Positions 43,594-52,782 of a DNA stretch of 64,000 nucleotides are shown here, piece after piece (the first letter of the stretch is position 1; the number at the start of each line of letters is the position of its first letter). Source of the stretch: Novilysobacter antarcticus. Its GTDB lineage: Bacteria > Pseudomonadota > Gammaproteobacteria > Xanthomonadales > Xanthomonadaceae. The notes below the pieces were generated by a model that made no database searches, was not told the origin of the DNA, and worked only from the letters and a program-made list of their open reading frames with translations. The position numbers and the translations under genes were made by a program. Location of the stretch: positions 496,001-560,000 of the forward strand of contig NZ_JAIEUJ010000001.1 in the NCBI RefSeq assembly GCF_019802285.1, in the 5' to 3' direction.

Positions 43594-45201
43594 ATGGCCG
43601 ACATCCAACAGATTGCCTCCGACGTTCTCGACAAGGGCGACCGTTTCCTACGCGTTGACGACTACGAAGCGCGGATGGACTATTTCGCGCAGGAGCTCGA
43701 AAAACTCGACCCCTCTGCGCGGGCGGCGTTGTTTGATGAGGTTCTGGAGCAGGACTCCGGCGCGCCGATGTCGTGGTTGACCACCGAGAGGCTGGACACT
43801 CTGGTATCCGAAGGGCGCATCACGTCGCAAGAGCGCAGCGCGGTTATGGATGCATTCGGCCAGGCGTATGTCGACGGCGATATCGACCTGGTGGAGGCGC
43901 TGCAATTCACCAATATTTTCGGTAGCGGTGCGATCGGGCCAATGGGGATGATGTCGCCGGCGTCGGACCAGCTGGAAGCCCTCATGCAGACATTGACGGA
44001 AAGCAACAGCAGCTATTCGTCAGAGTTTATCGAGAAGTTCGCGTCCGACGTCCTGACCCAGCGCGTGTTGGCGGAACCCACAATGTTCTCGCCGACCGAG
44101 CAGGGCGCCTATGTCGGCGTGCTGCTCAACGCCCTGTCGCAGTCCGGCGGCAGCACAGCCGTGCACAACGTCGTTTCGCAGTTGTCGCCGGAGCAGCAAT
44201 CCGCGGTGCGAAGCGCTGCCGGCGGCGAGGGGCTGACGTTCGGAAACCCGGCTTACGACGGCGCCGGTGTGCGCGACCCGATGGCGATACTCACCGAGGC
44301 GGTTTCGCGTCACGGTACGTCGGCGGAGGTTCTGGACCTGGTGAAATATGCCGGCGCACACTCCAGCGGCAACGTTCTGGAGAACCAGTTCCTCGACCAC
44401 GACAACAAACCCTATGACCAGCGCGCCGAAGCGCTCGGTGAGCTGTTTGAAACCCATTCGGCCACGATCCTCAGTGACCTCACCGTCGCCAATCCGACCC
44501 AGACATCCGGGTCGAGCAATGATCGCGCGACGGTGGTCGGCGACAACCTCGCCGCGCTTTCCAACCTGGTACGACTTACGGGCCTCAACCCCGACAACAG
44601 CCATTCGGCGGCGGTCATGTCGGCGCTTGGTGATTTCTCCAGCGAGAATATCCGGGTGGGCAACATGGCGGAAAATACCGACGCCAACGGCGATGGGCGC
44701 ATCGACGATGCCGATATCCAGGCCATTGATACCGGCAACGGCCGTACAGCCATGATTGGCGCGGTCCTCCAGGACGCAGTGAGTTCGGGCTACGTCGACC
44801 TGCGCGCCGACCAGGCCGCGCGCGAGGCGTTTCTGGGTTTCGTGATTGACGTGGCGGTCTCGGCGATTCCCGTCGGAGGCAAGTTTGCCGGCAAGGCGAT
44901 CACCGAACAGGTGTCAGCGGCACTTGGCGGTTTGAACGAGCAGGCGCGCAGCGCCATCACCGATGCACTGGCCGCCATCCCCACCAAGCTGTTGACCGAT
45001 GCCCAGGGCCAGCTGACGGCCGAGGCCAAGAAGGCGATCATTGATGCGTTGCCTACCGACTACCAGTATCTGGAAGGCATCAAGGAGCAATCGAACGGCT
45101 TCATTGAGAACACGATCCTCGGGAGCACGGTGCGCGACTACCAGATCACTGAATCGATATCCGATTACCGTGGTTACATCGATAATTCCAAGGGACGCTG
45201 A
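43594..45201 (+). CDS. EF-hand protein of unknown function, effector-like
   Basis: 535 residues from the ATG at 43594 (GGAGAG upstream). No family is recognised. Residues 1-110 are strongly helical and acidic with VLDKGDRFLRVDDYEARMDY. The middle, about 215-330, contains helical repeats rich in small residues. Residues 363-374 (DANGDGRIDDAD) form a canonical calcium-binding EF-hand loop with Asp1, Asn3, Asp5, Gly6, Ile8 and Asp12. Residues about 412-435 (FLGFVIDVAVSAIPVGGKFAGK) are hydrophobic, like the pre-toxin segment of polymorphic toxins. No signal peptide is seen. It may be secreted by a one-step apparatus, but this is inference. It has its own promoter-like region and a strong terminator. 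Confidence 0.7.
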   Translation: MADIQQIASDVLDKGDRFLRVDDYEARMDYFAQELEKLDPSARAALFDEVLEQDSGAPMSWLTTERLDTLVSEGRITSQERSAVMDAFGQAYVDGDIDLVEALQFTNIFGSGAIGPMGMMSPASDQLEALMQTLTESNSSYSSEFIEKFASDVLTQRVLAEPTMFSPTEQGAYVGVLLNALSQSGGSTAVHNVVSQLSPEQQSAVRSAAGGEGLTFGNPAYDGAGVRDPMAILTEAVSRHGTSAEVLDLVKYAGAHSSGNVLENQFLDHDNKPYDQRAEALGELFETHSATILSDLTVANPTQTSGSSNDRATVVGDNLAALSNLVRLTGLNPDNSHSAAVMSALGDFSSENIRVGNMAENTDANGDGRIDDADIQAIDTGNGRTAMIGAVLQDAVSSGYVDLRADQAAREAFLGFVIDVAVSAIPVGGKFAGKAITEQVSAALGGLNEQARSAITDALAAIPTKLLTDAQGQLTAEAKKAIIDALPTDYQYLEGIKEQSNGFIENTILGSTVRDYQITESISDYRGYIDNSKGR

Positions 45202-45234
45202 TCTACCGCGCAACGCCGCAACGTCAATAGCACA

Positions 45235-45256
45235 GGCCCCGTTCGCGGGGCCTTTT
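45235..45256 (+). terminator. Intrinsic terminator after EF-hand gene
   Basis: GGCCCCG-TTCG-CGGGGCC, a 7-base stem with UUCG tetraloop, followed by four T. It ends the monocistronic EF-hand gene, 34 bases after its stop. Confidence 0.85.
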
Positions 45257-45332
45257 GCTGTCCGATCCACACTGGCGGGGACCGGGACCGGTGTAGAGTG
45301 GCCGCGTTTCGATATCAGGAGCACGCCGCATC

Positions 45333-46256
45333 ATGAACACAGATTTTTCGTATCCCATCGGTACGCCCGGAACGCCCTGGGGGCCGGCCGAGATCGCCCA
45401 ATGGCGCTCACAGCAGAAGGTCCAGCGCAGCTATGCGGAGGACGTGCTCAGCAAAATCGACCGGCTGCGTGAGCGCTTCGACGTCGAGCAATACGGGCAG
45501 TTGGACTACGGGTCGGACACCTACCCGCTCTACGCGGTCCGCAGCCGCCACTGGAACGATCAGCTTCCCAGCGTGCTGGTGACCGGCGGCGTGCATGGCT
45601 ACGAGACCAGCGGCGTCCACGGTGCATTGCAGTTTCTCGATCAGCATGCCTCGGAGTACGAGGGCCGGGTGAACCTGCTGGTTGCCCCTTGCGTGAGTCC
45701 GTGGGCGTACGAGCGGATCCACCGCTGGAACGTGGACGCGGTGGACCCGAACCGTTCGTTCGTCAGCAACAGCCCGGCACGCGAGTCCGCGGCGATCATC
45801 GAACTGGTCGCACCCTTGCGCGACAAGCTCCTGGTGCACGTTGACCTCCACGAGACCACCGACACCGACGAATCCGAGTTCCGTCCCGCTCTGGCAGCGC
45901 GTGACGGCGAACCGTCCGAGCCCGGCGAGATTCCGGACGGTTTCTACCTGGTGGGTGACAGCGAGGATCCGCAGCCGCAGTTCCAGCAGGCGATCATCGA
46001 CGCGGTGGCGAAGGTCACCCATATCGCGCCGGCCGATGCGCAAGGCCAGATCATCGGCACCCCGATGGTGGCGCCGGGCGTGATCAACTACCCGGTGAAA
46101 TCGCTGGGCCTGTGCGCCGGTGTCAGCAACGCGCGCTACCGGACCACCACCGAGGTGTATCCCGACAGCCCGCGGGCGACCCCGCAGCAGTGCAACGACG
46201 CTCAGGTCGCGGCAGTTCGCGCTGCGATTGATTACGCGCTCGCCCAGCAAGGCTGA
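45333..46256 (+). CDS. M14-family zinc carboxypeptidase
   Basis: 307 residues, cytosolic by sequence. The metal-binding His and Glu are in TGGVHGYETSG (HxxE) and the third histidine in LLVHVDLHETTD; DPNRSF is the substrate-binding arginine stretch. The catalytic glutamate is probably in TTTEVYPDSP near the C-terminus. It fits the succinylglutamate desuccinylase/M14 subgroup, substrates of which are peptide or amino-acid amides. It stands alone between terminators. Confidence 0.85.
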   Translation: MNTDFSYPIGTPGTPWGPAEIAQWRSQQKVQRSYAEDVLSKIDRLRERFDVEQYGQLDYGSDTYPLYAVRSRHWNDQLPSVLVTGGVHGYETSGVHGALQFLDQHASEYEGRVNLLVAPCVSPWAYERIHRWNVDAVDPNRSFVSNSPARESAAIIELVAPLRDKLLVHVDLHETTDTDESEFRPALAARDGEPSEPGEIPDGFYLVGDSEDPQPQFQQAIIDAVAKVTHIAPADAQGQIIGTPMVAPGVINYPVKSLGLCAGVSNARYRTTTEVYPDSPRATPQQCNDAQVAAVRAAIDYALAQQG

Positions 46257-46397
46257 TCCGAGCGCCGGGTGCGGCGCATCTCCGGCAGCCAGCCGCCGCC
46301 GCCGATGACGTCGCGCTGACGCACGCACTGCTCCACTGACGGCTCTGCCGGAGGGCATCGTGGAGCGGGGTGGGTTCTGGCAAGCACGTCCGAACTG

Positions 46398-47375
46398 ATG
46401 GTGAATACGCCCGACGGGCTGTACTGTCCGGCCGGCGATTTCCATGTTGATCCCTGGCGACCCGTGCCCCGTGCGGTGATCACGCACGGTCACGGCGACC
46501 ACGCCCGCACCGGCATGGGCTGCTACCACGTGGTCGATGCCGGCCTGCCGATCCTGCAGTGGCGCCTGGGTGATCAGAACTACCAGGTCCATGCCCACGG
46601 CGAGCGCTTCCAGCTTGGCGAGGCGACCGTCTCCTTCCACCCGGCGGGCCACGTGCTCGGCTCGACCCAGGTGCGTATCGAGGCAGATGGCCAGACTTGG
46701 GTGTTGTCGGGCGACTTCAAGCGCGATCCGGATCCGACCTGCGTGCCATTCGAAGTGGTGCCCTGCGATGTATTCGTTACCGAATCGACGTTCGGTTTGC
46801 CCGTATTCCGCTGGCCACCGGCGTCGGACGTGGCGCGCGACATCGTGGCGTGGCGCGAGGAATGTGCAGCCAACGACGAGGCCGCCATCCTCTACTGCTA
46901 TGCGTTGGGCAAGGCGCAGCGGGTGTTGGCAGAACTGATCGCCCACACCGATCGTCCCGCCTGGCTGCACGGCGCGATCGACGCCGGCGTCCAGGTGTAC
47001 CGCGCGGCCGGCGTGCCGATGCTGGAGACGCGAAAAGTCGCCGACGAGGCGCGCGGGGCGGATTTCGCCGGCGAGTTGATCATCGCTCCGCCGTCGGCCG
47101 CGGGAAGTGCGTGGACGCGCGGGTTCCGCCACGCACAGCAGGGCTTTGCGTCGGGCTGGATGCGGATTCGCGGCAACCGGCGTCGGCGCAACTACGACCG
47201 GGGCTTCGTGCTCTCCGATCACGCCGATTGGCCGTCGCTGCTGCGCACGGTGCGCGAAACCGGCGCACGCCGGGTGATTGCGACCCACGGCGACACCGAC
47301 GCGCTGGTTCGTGTGCTGCGTGAGTCCGGTATCGACGCCGGTGGATTCCAGACCGCCTATGGCGAGGAGGACTGA
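46398..47375 (+). CDS. Ligase-associated DNA exonuclease
   Basis: 325 residues, MBL-fold nuclease of the mRNA 3'-end processing / SNM1-like type. HGHGDHARTG supplies the HxHxDH metals, HPAGHVLGS and SGDFKRDPD the further ligands, and LSDHADWPSL the conserved last histidine. These proteins occur next to an ATP-dependent ligase and helicase in bacterial DNA-damage operons. It ends one base into the ligase start (TGATG), so translation is coupled. Confidence 0.92.
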   Translation: MVNTPDGLYCPAGDFHVDPWRPVPRAVITHGHGDHARTGMGCYHVVDAGLPILQWRLGDQNYQVHAHGERFQLGEATVSFHPAGHVLGSTQVRIEADGQTWVLSGDFKRDPDPTCVPFEVVPCDVFVTESTFGLPVFRWPPASDVARDIVAWREECAANDEAAILYCYALGKAQRVLAELIAHTDRPAWLHGAIDAGVQVYRAAGVPMLETRKVADEARGADFAGELIIAPPSAAGSAWTRGFRHAQQGFASGWMRIRGNRRRRNYDRGFVLSDHADWPSLLRTVRETGARRVIATHGDTDALVRVLRESGIDAGGFQTAYGEED

Positions 47376-48979
47376 TGCGGCGTTTTGCGGCGCTGTACGA
47401 GCGCCTCGACCGGACAACCGGCACCAGCGACAAACGCTCGGCGCTGGCGGAGTATTTCCGCTCCGCGCCGCCCCACGATGCGGCGTGGGCGCTGTGGCTG
47501 CTGGCCGGGGGCAAGATTGGCGGAACCCGCGCCCGTATCGCCAGCACCGGAGAGCTGCGTGCCTGGGTCGCCGAGGAGAGTGGCAATCCCGCCTGGCTGG
47601 TCGAGGCCAGCCACCACGCCGTTGGTGACCTGGCGGAAACGCTGGCGTTGCTCCTCGATGACCCGGCGCACCCCGGTGAGGATGTCGGTCTGGCTGAATG
47701 GGTGGAGCAACGGCTGGTTCCCGTCGCCAATGCCGAGCCCGAGCAGCGGCGCGAGGTCGTGGTGTCGGCGTGGCGCAGCCTGTGTTTTCGTGAGCGGCTC
47801 GCCTTCAACAAATTGCTGACGGGTGCGTTGCGGGTCGGCGTTTCCGCCGGACTGGTGCAAAAGGCGTTGGCGGAGTCGTCCGGGGTGGACGTGGCGCGGA
47901 TAGCGCAGCGGATGCTTGGGCGCTGGACGCCATCGGCGGACTTCCTTGCCAAGCTGCTCTCCGAGGATGTCCTGCCCGGAGATGCAGCGTTGCCATACCC
48001 GTTCTTCCTGGCCTCGCCGCTGGAAGGTCCGCCCGGGGAGCTCGGCCCGGTGTCTGAGTGGATCCTGGAATGGAAGTGGGACGGCATCCGCTTGCAGCTG
48101 ATCCGTCGCGGTCCCGACATCGCACTGTGGTCGCGTGGCGAGGAACGCATGGACGGGCGCTTTCCGGAAATCGAAGCCGCCGCGGCCGAACTTCCGCGCG
48201 ATGCCGTGATCGACGCGGAGCTGCTGGCCTGGCGCCCGGATGACGACATGCCGTTGCCGTTCTCCGCCCTGCAGACCCGGATCCAGCGCCTGAAGCCTGG
48301 GCCGAAGGTACTCGCAACGACGCCGGTCCGGGTGACGGCGTACGACCTGCTCGAGCTGGACGGCGAGGACCTGCGCGAGCGTCCGCTGGACGAGCGACGC
48401 AACATCCTGAAAGAGCTGCTCGAGGCGGCCGACCACCCTGTATTGCAGGTGTCCCCCGAGGTTGACGTTGCCGACTGGGAGCACGCGGCGGAACTGCGCG
48501 AGCGATCCCGCGAGCTCGGTGTTGAAGGCCTGATGCTGAAGCGACGCAACTCGCCCTACCGGCACGGACGCAAGCGCGGTGACTGGTGGAAGTGGAAGGT
48601 CGATCCGCTTTCCGTCGATGCGGTATTGATCTACGCGCAGTCAGGCTCCGGCCGGCGCAGCACGCTCTACACCGACTACACCTTCGCCCTGTGGGACGGC
48701 GACGTATTGGTGCCGGTCGCGAAGGCCTATTCGGGGCTCACCGACAAGGAGATCCTGCAACTGGACCGGTGGATCCGCGGCAACACGCTGCAGCGGTTCG
48801 GTCCGGTGCGTTCCGTACCGGCGGAGCAGGTGTTCGAGATCGCCTTCGAGGGCGTGAACCTTTCAGCGCGGCACAAATCGGGGATTGCCGTTCGCTTCCC
48901 GCGGATCGTTCGGTGGCGGTCCGACAAGCCTGCCGCCGAGGCGGATCGGGTGGATACGTTGCGGGCACTGGCCCGGTGA
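47375..48979 (+). CDS. ATP-dependent DNA ligase (LigB/C type, damage response)
   Basis: 534 residues. The N-terminal 200 residues form a helical DNA-binding domain, followed by the nucleotidyltransferase core: motif I EWKWDGIR (catalytic lysine), motif III and IV AYDLLELDGEDL and EGLMLKRRNSPY, motif V DWWKWK. The C-terminal OB-fold begins near DAVLIYAQSGSG. It is the cisplatin damage-response type that is ATP-dependent in bacteria, distinct from NAD+ LigA. It overlaps the exonuclease by one base and the helicase by four. Confidence 0.95.
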   Translation: MRRFAALYERLDRTTGTSDKRSALAEYFRSAPPHDAAWALWLLAGGKIGGTRARIASTGELRAWVAEESGNPAWLVEASHHAVGDLAETLALLLDDPAHPGEDVGLAEWVEQRLVPVANAEPEQRREVVVSAWRSLCFRERLAFNKLLTGALRVGVSAGLVQKALAESSGVDVARIAQRMLGRWTPSADFLAKLLSEDVLPGDAALPYPFFLASPLEGPPGELGPVSEWILEWKWDGIRLQLIRRGPDIALWSRGEERMDGRFPEIEAAAAELPRDAVIDAELLAWRPDDDMPLPFSALQTRIQRLKPGPKVLATTPVRVTAYDLLELDGEDLRERPLDERRNILKELLEAADHPVLQVSPEVDVADWEHAAELRERSRELGVEGLMLKRRNSPYRHGRKRGDWWKWKVDPLSVDAVLIYAQSGSGRRSTLYTDYTFALWDGDVLVPVAKAYSGLTDKEILQLDRWIRGNTLQRFGPVRSVPAEQVFEIAFEGVNLSARHKSGIAVRFPRIVRWRSDKPAAEADRVDTLRALAR

Positions 48980-51471
48980 GCGCGGCTCCTCTTCAAGCAA
49001 GCCCACGGCGACCCAAGGACGCACTGCTGGTCGATTGGTTTGCTTCCCGGGGCTGGCGGCCAGCGCCGTTCCAGCGCGAGGCATGGCGACGTTATCTGGC
49101 CGGCGAGTCGGGCCTGTTGGTGACGCCGACCGGCAGCGGCAAGACCTTGGCCGCTTTCGGTGGGCCGCTGCTACAGGCACTGACGCTGGGCGACACCCCG
49201 GCGAAAACCCGCCGTGGCGTCGCTGCGACCCCACGTCTCCGAATCTTGTGGATCACCCCTTTGCGCGCGCTGGCTGTCGATACGGTGCGCTCGATGCAGG
49301 AACCCATCGCTGCACTCGGCGTGCCCTGGACAGTGGCGATGCGTACCGGTGACGCCAGTGCGCGCGACAAGCGCCTCGCCCGCAAGGGCCTGTCGGACGT
49401 GCTGGTCACGACGCCGGAGTCGTTCGCGCTGATGCTTTCCTATCCCGACGCAACGCAGTTGCTCGCCGGCGTGCGCGGGGTGGTGGTGGATGAGTGGCAC
49501 GAGCTGTTGGGCAACAAGCGTGGAGTGCTGCTCCAGCTATGTCTGGCCAGGCTGCGCGGCATTGCGCCCGACGCCCCGATATGGGGTCTGTCCGCCACTG
49601 TGGGCAATCTGGAGGAGGCGCGGGACGTTCTGCTGCCGCACCGTCCTGATGCGGCCATCATCAGGTCTGCGCGCCGGCGACGGATGACCTTGCAGACATT
49701 GTTGCCGAGCCAGGGTGAGCGCTTTCCGTGGGCGGGGCACCTGGGCCTCTCGCAACTGGCACGGGTCTCGGCGGTGTTGCAGAAGGCGCGATCCAGCCTG
49801 TTGTTCACCAATACCCGCTCGCAGGCAGAGCTGTGGCATCGCGCGCTGCAATCGGTGTGGTTGGACGATCCCGCGACGCTGGCACTGCATCACGGATCCC
49901 TCGACGCATCCCTCCGGGCAGCTGCCGAGGCCGGCCTACGTGACGGCACCGTCCGCTGTGTGGTCGCGACGTCCAGCCTAGACCTCGGCGTGGATTTCCC
50001 GGCCGTTGACCAGGTCCTTCAGGTCGGCAGTCCGAAGGGCATGGCCCGGTTGTGGCAGCGGGGCGGGCGCGCCCGTCATCGTCCCGGTGAGGTGGGAAAA
50101 GTGATCTGTGTCCCGACGCACGCGCTGGAGCTGGCGGAGTACGCCGCCGCGCGGGTGGCGATGGCCCACGGACGGGTGGAGTCACGGCCGCCATTGCGGC
50201 TGTCGTTGGACGTGCTGGCGCAGCATTGCGTCACCCTCGCGCTGGGTGGCGGCTTCGACCCGGTGCAATTGTTGGGCGAGGTGCGCGGCACCCACGCATT
50301 TGCGCGGCTGGGCGAGGACGCGTGGACCGCGGTACTCGACTTCATCGTCCGCGGCGGCAGCGCACTGGAAAACTACCCCGACTATCGTCGCGTCATACGC
50401 GACGAGGACGGTTGCTATCGCGTCCATGATCGCCGCGTGGCATTCCGGCACCGGTTGTCGATCGGCACGATCACCAGCGACGGCAGCGTACAGGTGCGCT
50501 ACATGAAAGGCGGCTGGCTGGGCTCGGTGGAGGAGGCGTTCATCAGTCGGCTGCGACCGCGCGACCGCTTCCAGTTCGCCGGCAAGACGCTGGAACTGGT
50601 CCAGCTGCGCGACATGACGGCGTTCGTCCGCATCGCCAAGGCCGGCGAGGGCAGGGTGCCGCGCTGGCAGGGTGGCCGCATGCCGCTGTCCAGCGAGTTG
50701 GGGGCCGAGGTCGAGGCGATCCTGCATGAGCCGGCGGCAAGCCCCGAGATGCGTGCGCTGCAACCGCTGCTGCATCTGCAGGCGCGTCTTTCGGAGTTGC
50801 CGGGGCCGGATCGCCTGCTGGTCGAGGCGGTCAAGACGCGCCAGGGTTGGCATCTGTTCGCCTACCCGTTTGCCGGACGCGCGGTGCACGAAGGATTGGC
50901 CGCATTGATGGCGCTGCGCTGGGGACGTGAAACCCCCAATACCTTCAGTTGGGCGGTAAACGACTATGGGCTGGCGCTGACAGCCCAGTCCGAGGCGTGG
51001 CCAGACTCGCGGCTTATCCAGCAGCTGCTGACGCCAGAAGGTTTACTGGACGATCTGCTGGCCAGCCTCAACATTGCGGAACTGGCACGGCGGCAGTTCC
51101 GCGAGATCGCCCGGGTGGCCGGGCTTCTGCCTCCTTCCTTGCCGGGGCGGGCCGCCCGGTCACTGCGCCAACTGCAGGCGTCGAGCAGCCTCCTGTTTGA
51201 CGTGTTGCGCCAGCACGACCCCGGGCACGTGCTTCTGGCCCAGGCCGAGCGCGAGGTGATGGAGGCGCAACTCGACGTCCAGAACTTGCGGGCGGTCCTG
51301 ACGCGCTGCGGGGAAAGGCCGCTGGCACTGCACCGTCCCCGCAGCCTGACGCCGCTGGGGTTCCCGCTCTGGGCGGAGGCCATCCGTGGCCAGCTCAGCA
51401 CCGAGGATTGGCGCACCCGCGTCACGCGGGCCGCGCAACAGTTGGAGCGGCGGCATGCCCGGAGTGATTGA
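48976..51471 (+). CDS. Ligase-associated DEXH helicase (Lhr-like)
   Basis: 831 residues. GTG start at 48976 overlaps the ligase stop in GTGA. Walker A TPTGSGKTLAAFG, motif Ia ITPLRALAVDT, motif II VVVDEWHELLG (DEWH), motif III WGLSATVGNLEE and motif VI QRGGRARHR are present in the first 500 residues. The C-terminal 300 residues contain the Lhr-type winged-helix/beta-barrel part. It is a DNA-unwinding partner of the ligase and exonuclease. A longer frame upstream belongs to the ligase in another reading frame. Confidence 0.94.
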   Translation: MSAAPLQASPRRPKDALLVDWFASRGWRPAPFQREAWRRYLAGESGLLVTPTGSGKTLAAFGGPLLQALTLGDTPAKTRRGVAATPRLRILWITPLRALAVDTVRSMQEPIAALGVPWTVAMRTGDASARDKRLARKGLSDVLVTTPESFALMLSYPDATQLLAGVRGVVVDEWHELLGNKRGVLLQLCLARLRGIAPDAPIWGLSATVGNLEEARDVLLPHRPDAAIIRSARRRRMTLQTLLPSQGERFPWAGHLGLSQLARVSAVLQKARSSLLFTNTRSQAELWHRALQSVWLDDPATLALHHGSLDASLRAAAEAGLRDGTVRCVVATSSLDLGVDFPAVDQVLQVGSPKGMARLWQRGGRARHRPGEVGKVICVPTHALELAEYAAARVAMAHGRVESRPPLRLSLDVLAQHCVTLALGGGFDPVQLLGEVRGTHAFARLGEDAWTAVLDFIVRGGSALENYPDYRRVIRDEDGCYRVHDRRVAFRHRLSIGTITSDGSVQVRYMKGGWLGSVEEAFISRLRPRDRFQFAGKTLELVQLRDMTAFVRIAKAGEGRVPRWQGGRMPLSSELGAEVEAILHEPAASPEMRALQPLLHLQARLSELPGPDRLLVEAVKTRQGWHLFAYPFAGRAVHEGLAALMALRWGRETPNTFSWAVNDYGLALTAQSEAWPDSRLIQQLLTPEGLLDDLLASLNIAELARRQFREIARVAGLLPPSLPGRAARSLRQLQASSSLLFDVLRQHDPGHVLLAQAEREVMEAQLDVQNLRAVLTRCGERPLALHRPRSLTPLGFPLWAEAIRGQLSTEDWRTRVTRAAQQLERRHARSD

Positions 51472-52096
51472 ACGCGACGTGGCGGGGGAGGCGCTGCAGT
51501 TCCACGCCGATCGCGCGGTGTTCTGGCCTTCGCGCAACCGGTTGATGATCGCGGACCTGCATTTGGGCAAGGGTGATGTGATGCGGGCAGCTGGCATATC
51601 GGTACCGACAGGCGGCACCGCGCACGACCTGGCCCGGCTGGACATCCTTCTACGCGTGACTCGCGCCACCGAGCTGTGGGTTCTTGGGGACTTCCTGCAC
51701 GGCAGGCGGAGTGCTGCCGTCGAGCGCGCTTGGAGGGCACTGCTGGCGAGTCATTCGACGGTTGTAGTGAGCGTGGTGGGTGGCAACCACGATCGCGCAC
51801 TGGTGCCGGACGCTCTGGATGTGGCGTTGCTGCCGGAGGATGTCCGCGACGGCCCATTCCGGTTCCGCCATCACCCGCGGCCAGCCGGAGATGAGGCCGG
51901 GGGGCACGTGCTTTGCGGTCATCTGCATCCCGTGGTGAAGCTGCCGGGCTTGCCGGGACGCTACCCGGCGTTCGTACTCGATGCAGATGAAACGGTGTTG
52001 CCCGCGTTCTCGGCGTTTACCGGCGGTATGCGCATTGACGATCCCGCCCAGCGATGGATCGCGTGTGCGAAGGGCATGTTGGCGGGAAACGCTTAG
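51455..52096 (+). CDS. pdeM: Ligase-associated endonuclease PdeM
   Basis: 213 residues of the calcineurin-like metallophosphoesterase superfamily. Motifs: DLHLGK (D-x-H), GDFLHG (GDxxHG), GGNHDR (GNHD), and CGHLHPVV (GHxH). PdeM is named as the fourth member of the ligase-associated DNA repair operon. The ATG at 51455 overlaps the end of the helicase gene by 17 bases. The operon order exonuclease-ligase-helicase-PdeM is complete here. No terminator is seen after it. Confidence 0.92.
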   Translation: MPGVIERDVAGEALQFHADRAVFWPSRNRLMIADLHLGKGDVMRAAGISVPTGGTAHDLARLDILLRVTRATELWVLGDFLHGRRSAAVERAWRALLASHSTVVVSVVGGNHDRALVPDALDVALLPEDVRDGPFRFRHHPRPAGDEAGGHVLCGHLHPVVKLPGLPGRYPAFVLDADETVLPAFSAFTGGMRIDDPAQRWIACAKGMLAGNA

Positions 52097-52176
52097 GAAT
52101 CTGCTATCTGTGGGCGAGGGATCGGACGCCGCCGCGGCGACGCCCGTCCATCGCGTGAAGAGGTTGCCGCGGGCTA

Positions 52177-52452
52177 TCAGCCCTTGGTGCCCGTGCTGGC
52201 GGTCTTGGTGGCGGCCTTGCGCGCCGTGTTGCCGCGCGAACGGAAGGCGGTCGCGTTCACACGTGGCCGTATCGGCGTGTTGCCCAGTACTTCTACGCGC
52301 CCACCCTGCTTGCGGAATGCGGCGAGGTCGGCTGCGATGCTCTCACTTGTGATGCCATTGTTGGCGTTCTTGGCGCTACCGGTCGAGCGGCGGCGCAGCG
52401 GCGCGCTGGCGGTGCGGGTGGTTGTGGCGGTCTTGCTTGAGTTGCTTGACAT
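52177..52452 (-). CDS. Small basic low-complexity protein
   Basis: 91 residues from the ATG at 52452, preceded by AGGAGA. N- and C-terminal ends are Ser/Thr/Lys/Arg/Ala-rich (MSSNSSKTATTTRTASAPLR and NTARKAATKTASTGTKG), like histone H1 tails. The central core, about residues 30-60, has NNGITSESIAADLAAFRKQG and GRVEVLGNTPI. This pattern is suited to a small nucleic-acid-binding protein. No family is named. It is convergent with pdeM. Confidence 0.65.
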   Translation of the reverse strand: MSSNSSKTATTTRTASAPLRRRSTGSAKNANNGITSESIAADLAAFRKQGGRVEVLGNTPIRPRVNATAFRSRGNTARKAATKTASTGTKG

Positions 52453-52715
52453 TGGCTCTCCTGGAAATAGGCCGTCCCCGGGCGGGACAGCAGCCGGCGG
52501 ATAGCGGCGCGCCACCGCTGACTGCGGTGATGCCGATGCCGTGGTTCCCCGTGCCGGATCACCAGACCTCGATCTTCGATCTGGCCGGCGTCGCCTGTTC
52601 GACGAAGCCCTGGACGGCGGGGAGCTCCGTATGATAGCACAAGTTCGTTTAAAATGCAGGGAACGTCTTCCATTAGGAATCTAAGTTCGGATATTCCAGC
52701 GTCTGGTGTGCCCGC
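52453..52715. other. Gap between basic protein and adhesin terminator
   Basis: About 260 bases (330 to the adhesin stop) without a gene I can support. The segment near 52630-52680 is AT-rich compared with the surroundings (TATGATAGC, GTTTAAAATGC) and probably holds the promoter and 5' leader of the minus-strand basic-protein gene; TATCAT on the minus strand is a possible -10 element. Open frames here have poor codon use. Confidence 0.4.
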
Positions 52716-52759
52716 AATAAAAAAACGCCCCGCACCCAACCTTGGTTGAGTGCGGGGCG
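52716..52759 (-). terminator. Strong terminator of the adhesin gene
   Basis: CGCCCCGCAC and GTGCGGGGCG form a 10-base stem around an imperfectly paired loop, 24 bases after the adhesin stop. On the minus strand a run of seven T follows. Confidence 0.9.
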
Positions 52760-52782
52760 CCTGGCGTGCGCTTGGTCAGGAC

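Noticed and set aside
45408-47417. Minus-strand open frame of 669 codons
   Set aside because: Opposite the M14 carboxypeptidase and exonuclease genes, whose motifs are intact. No ribosome binding site and poor composition.
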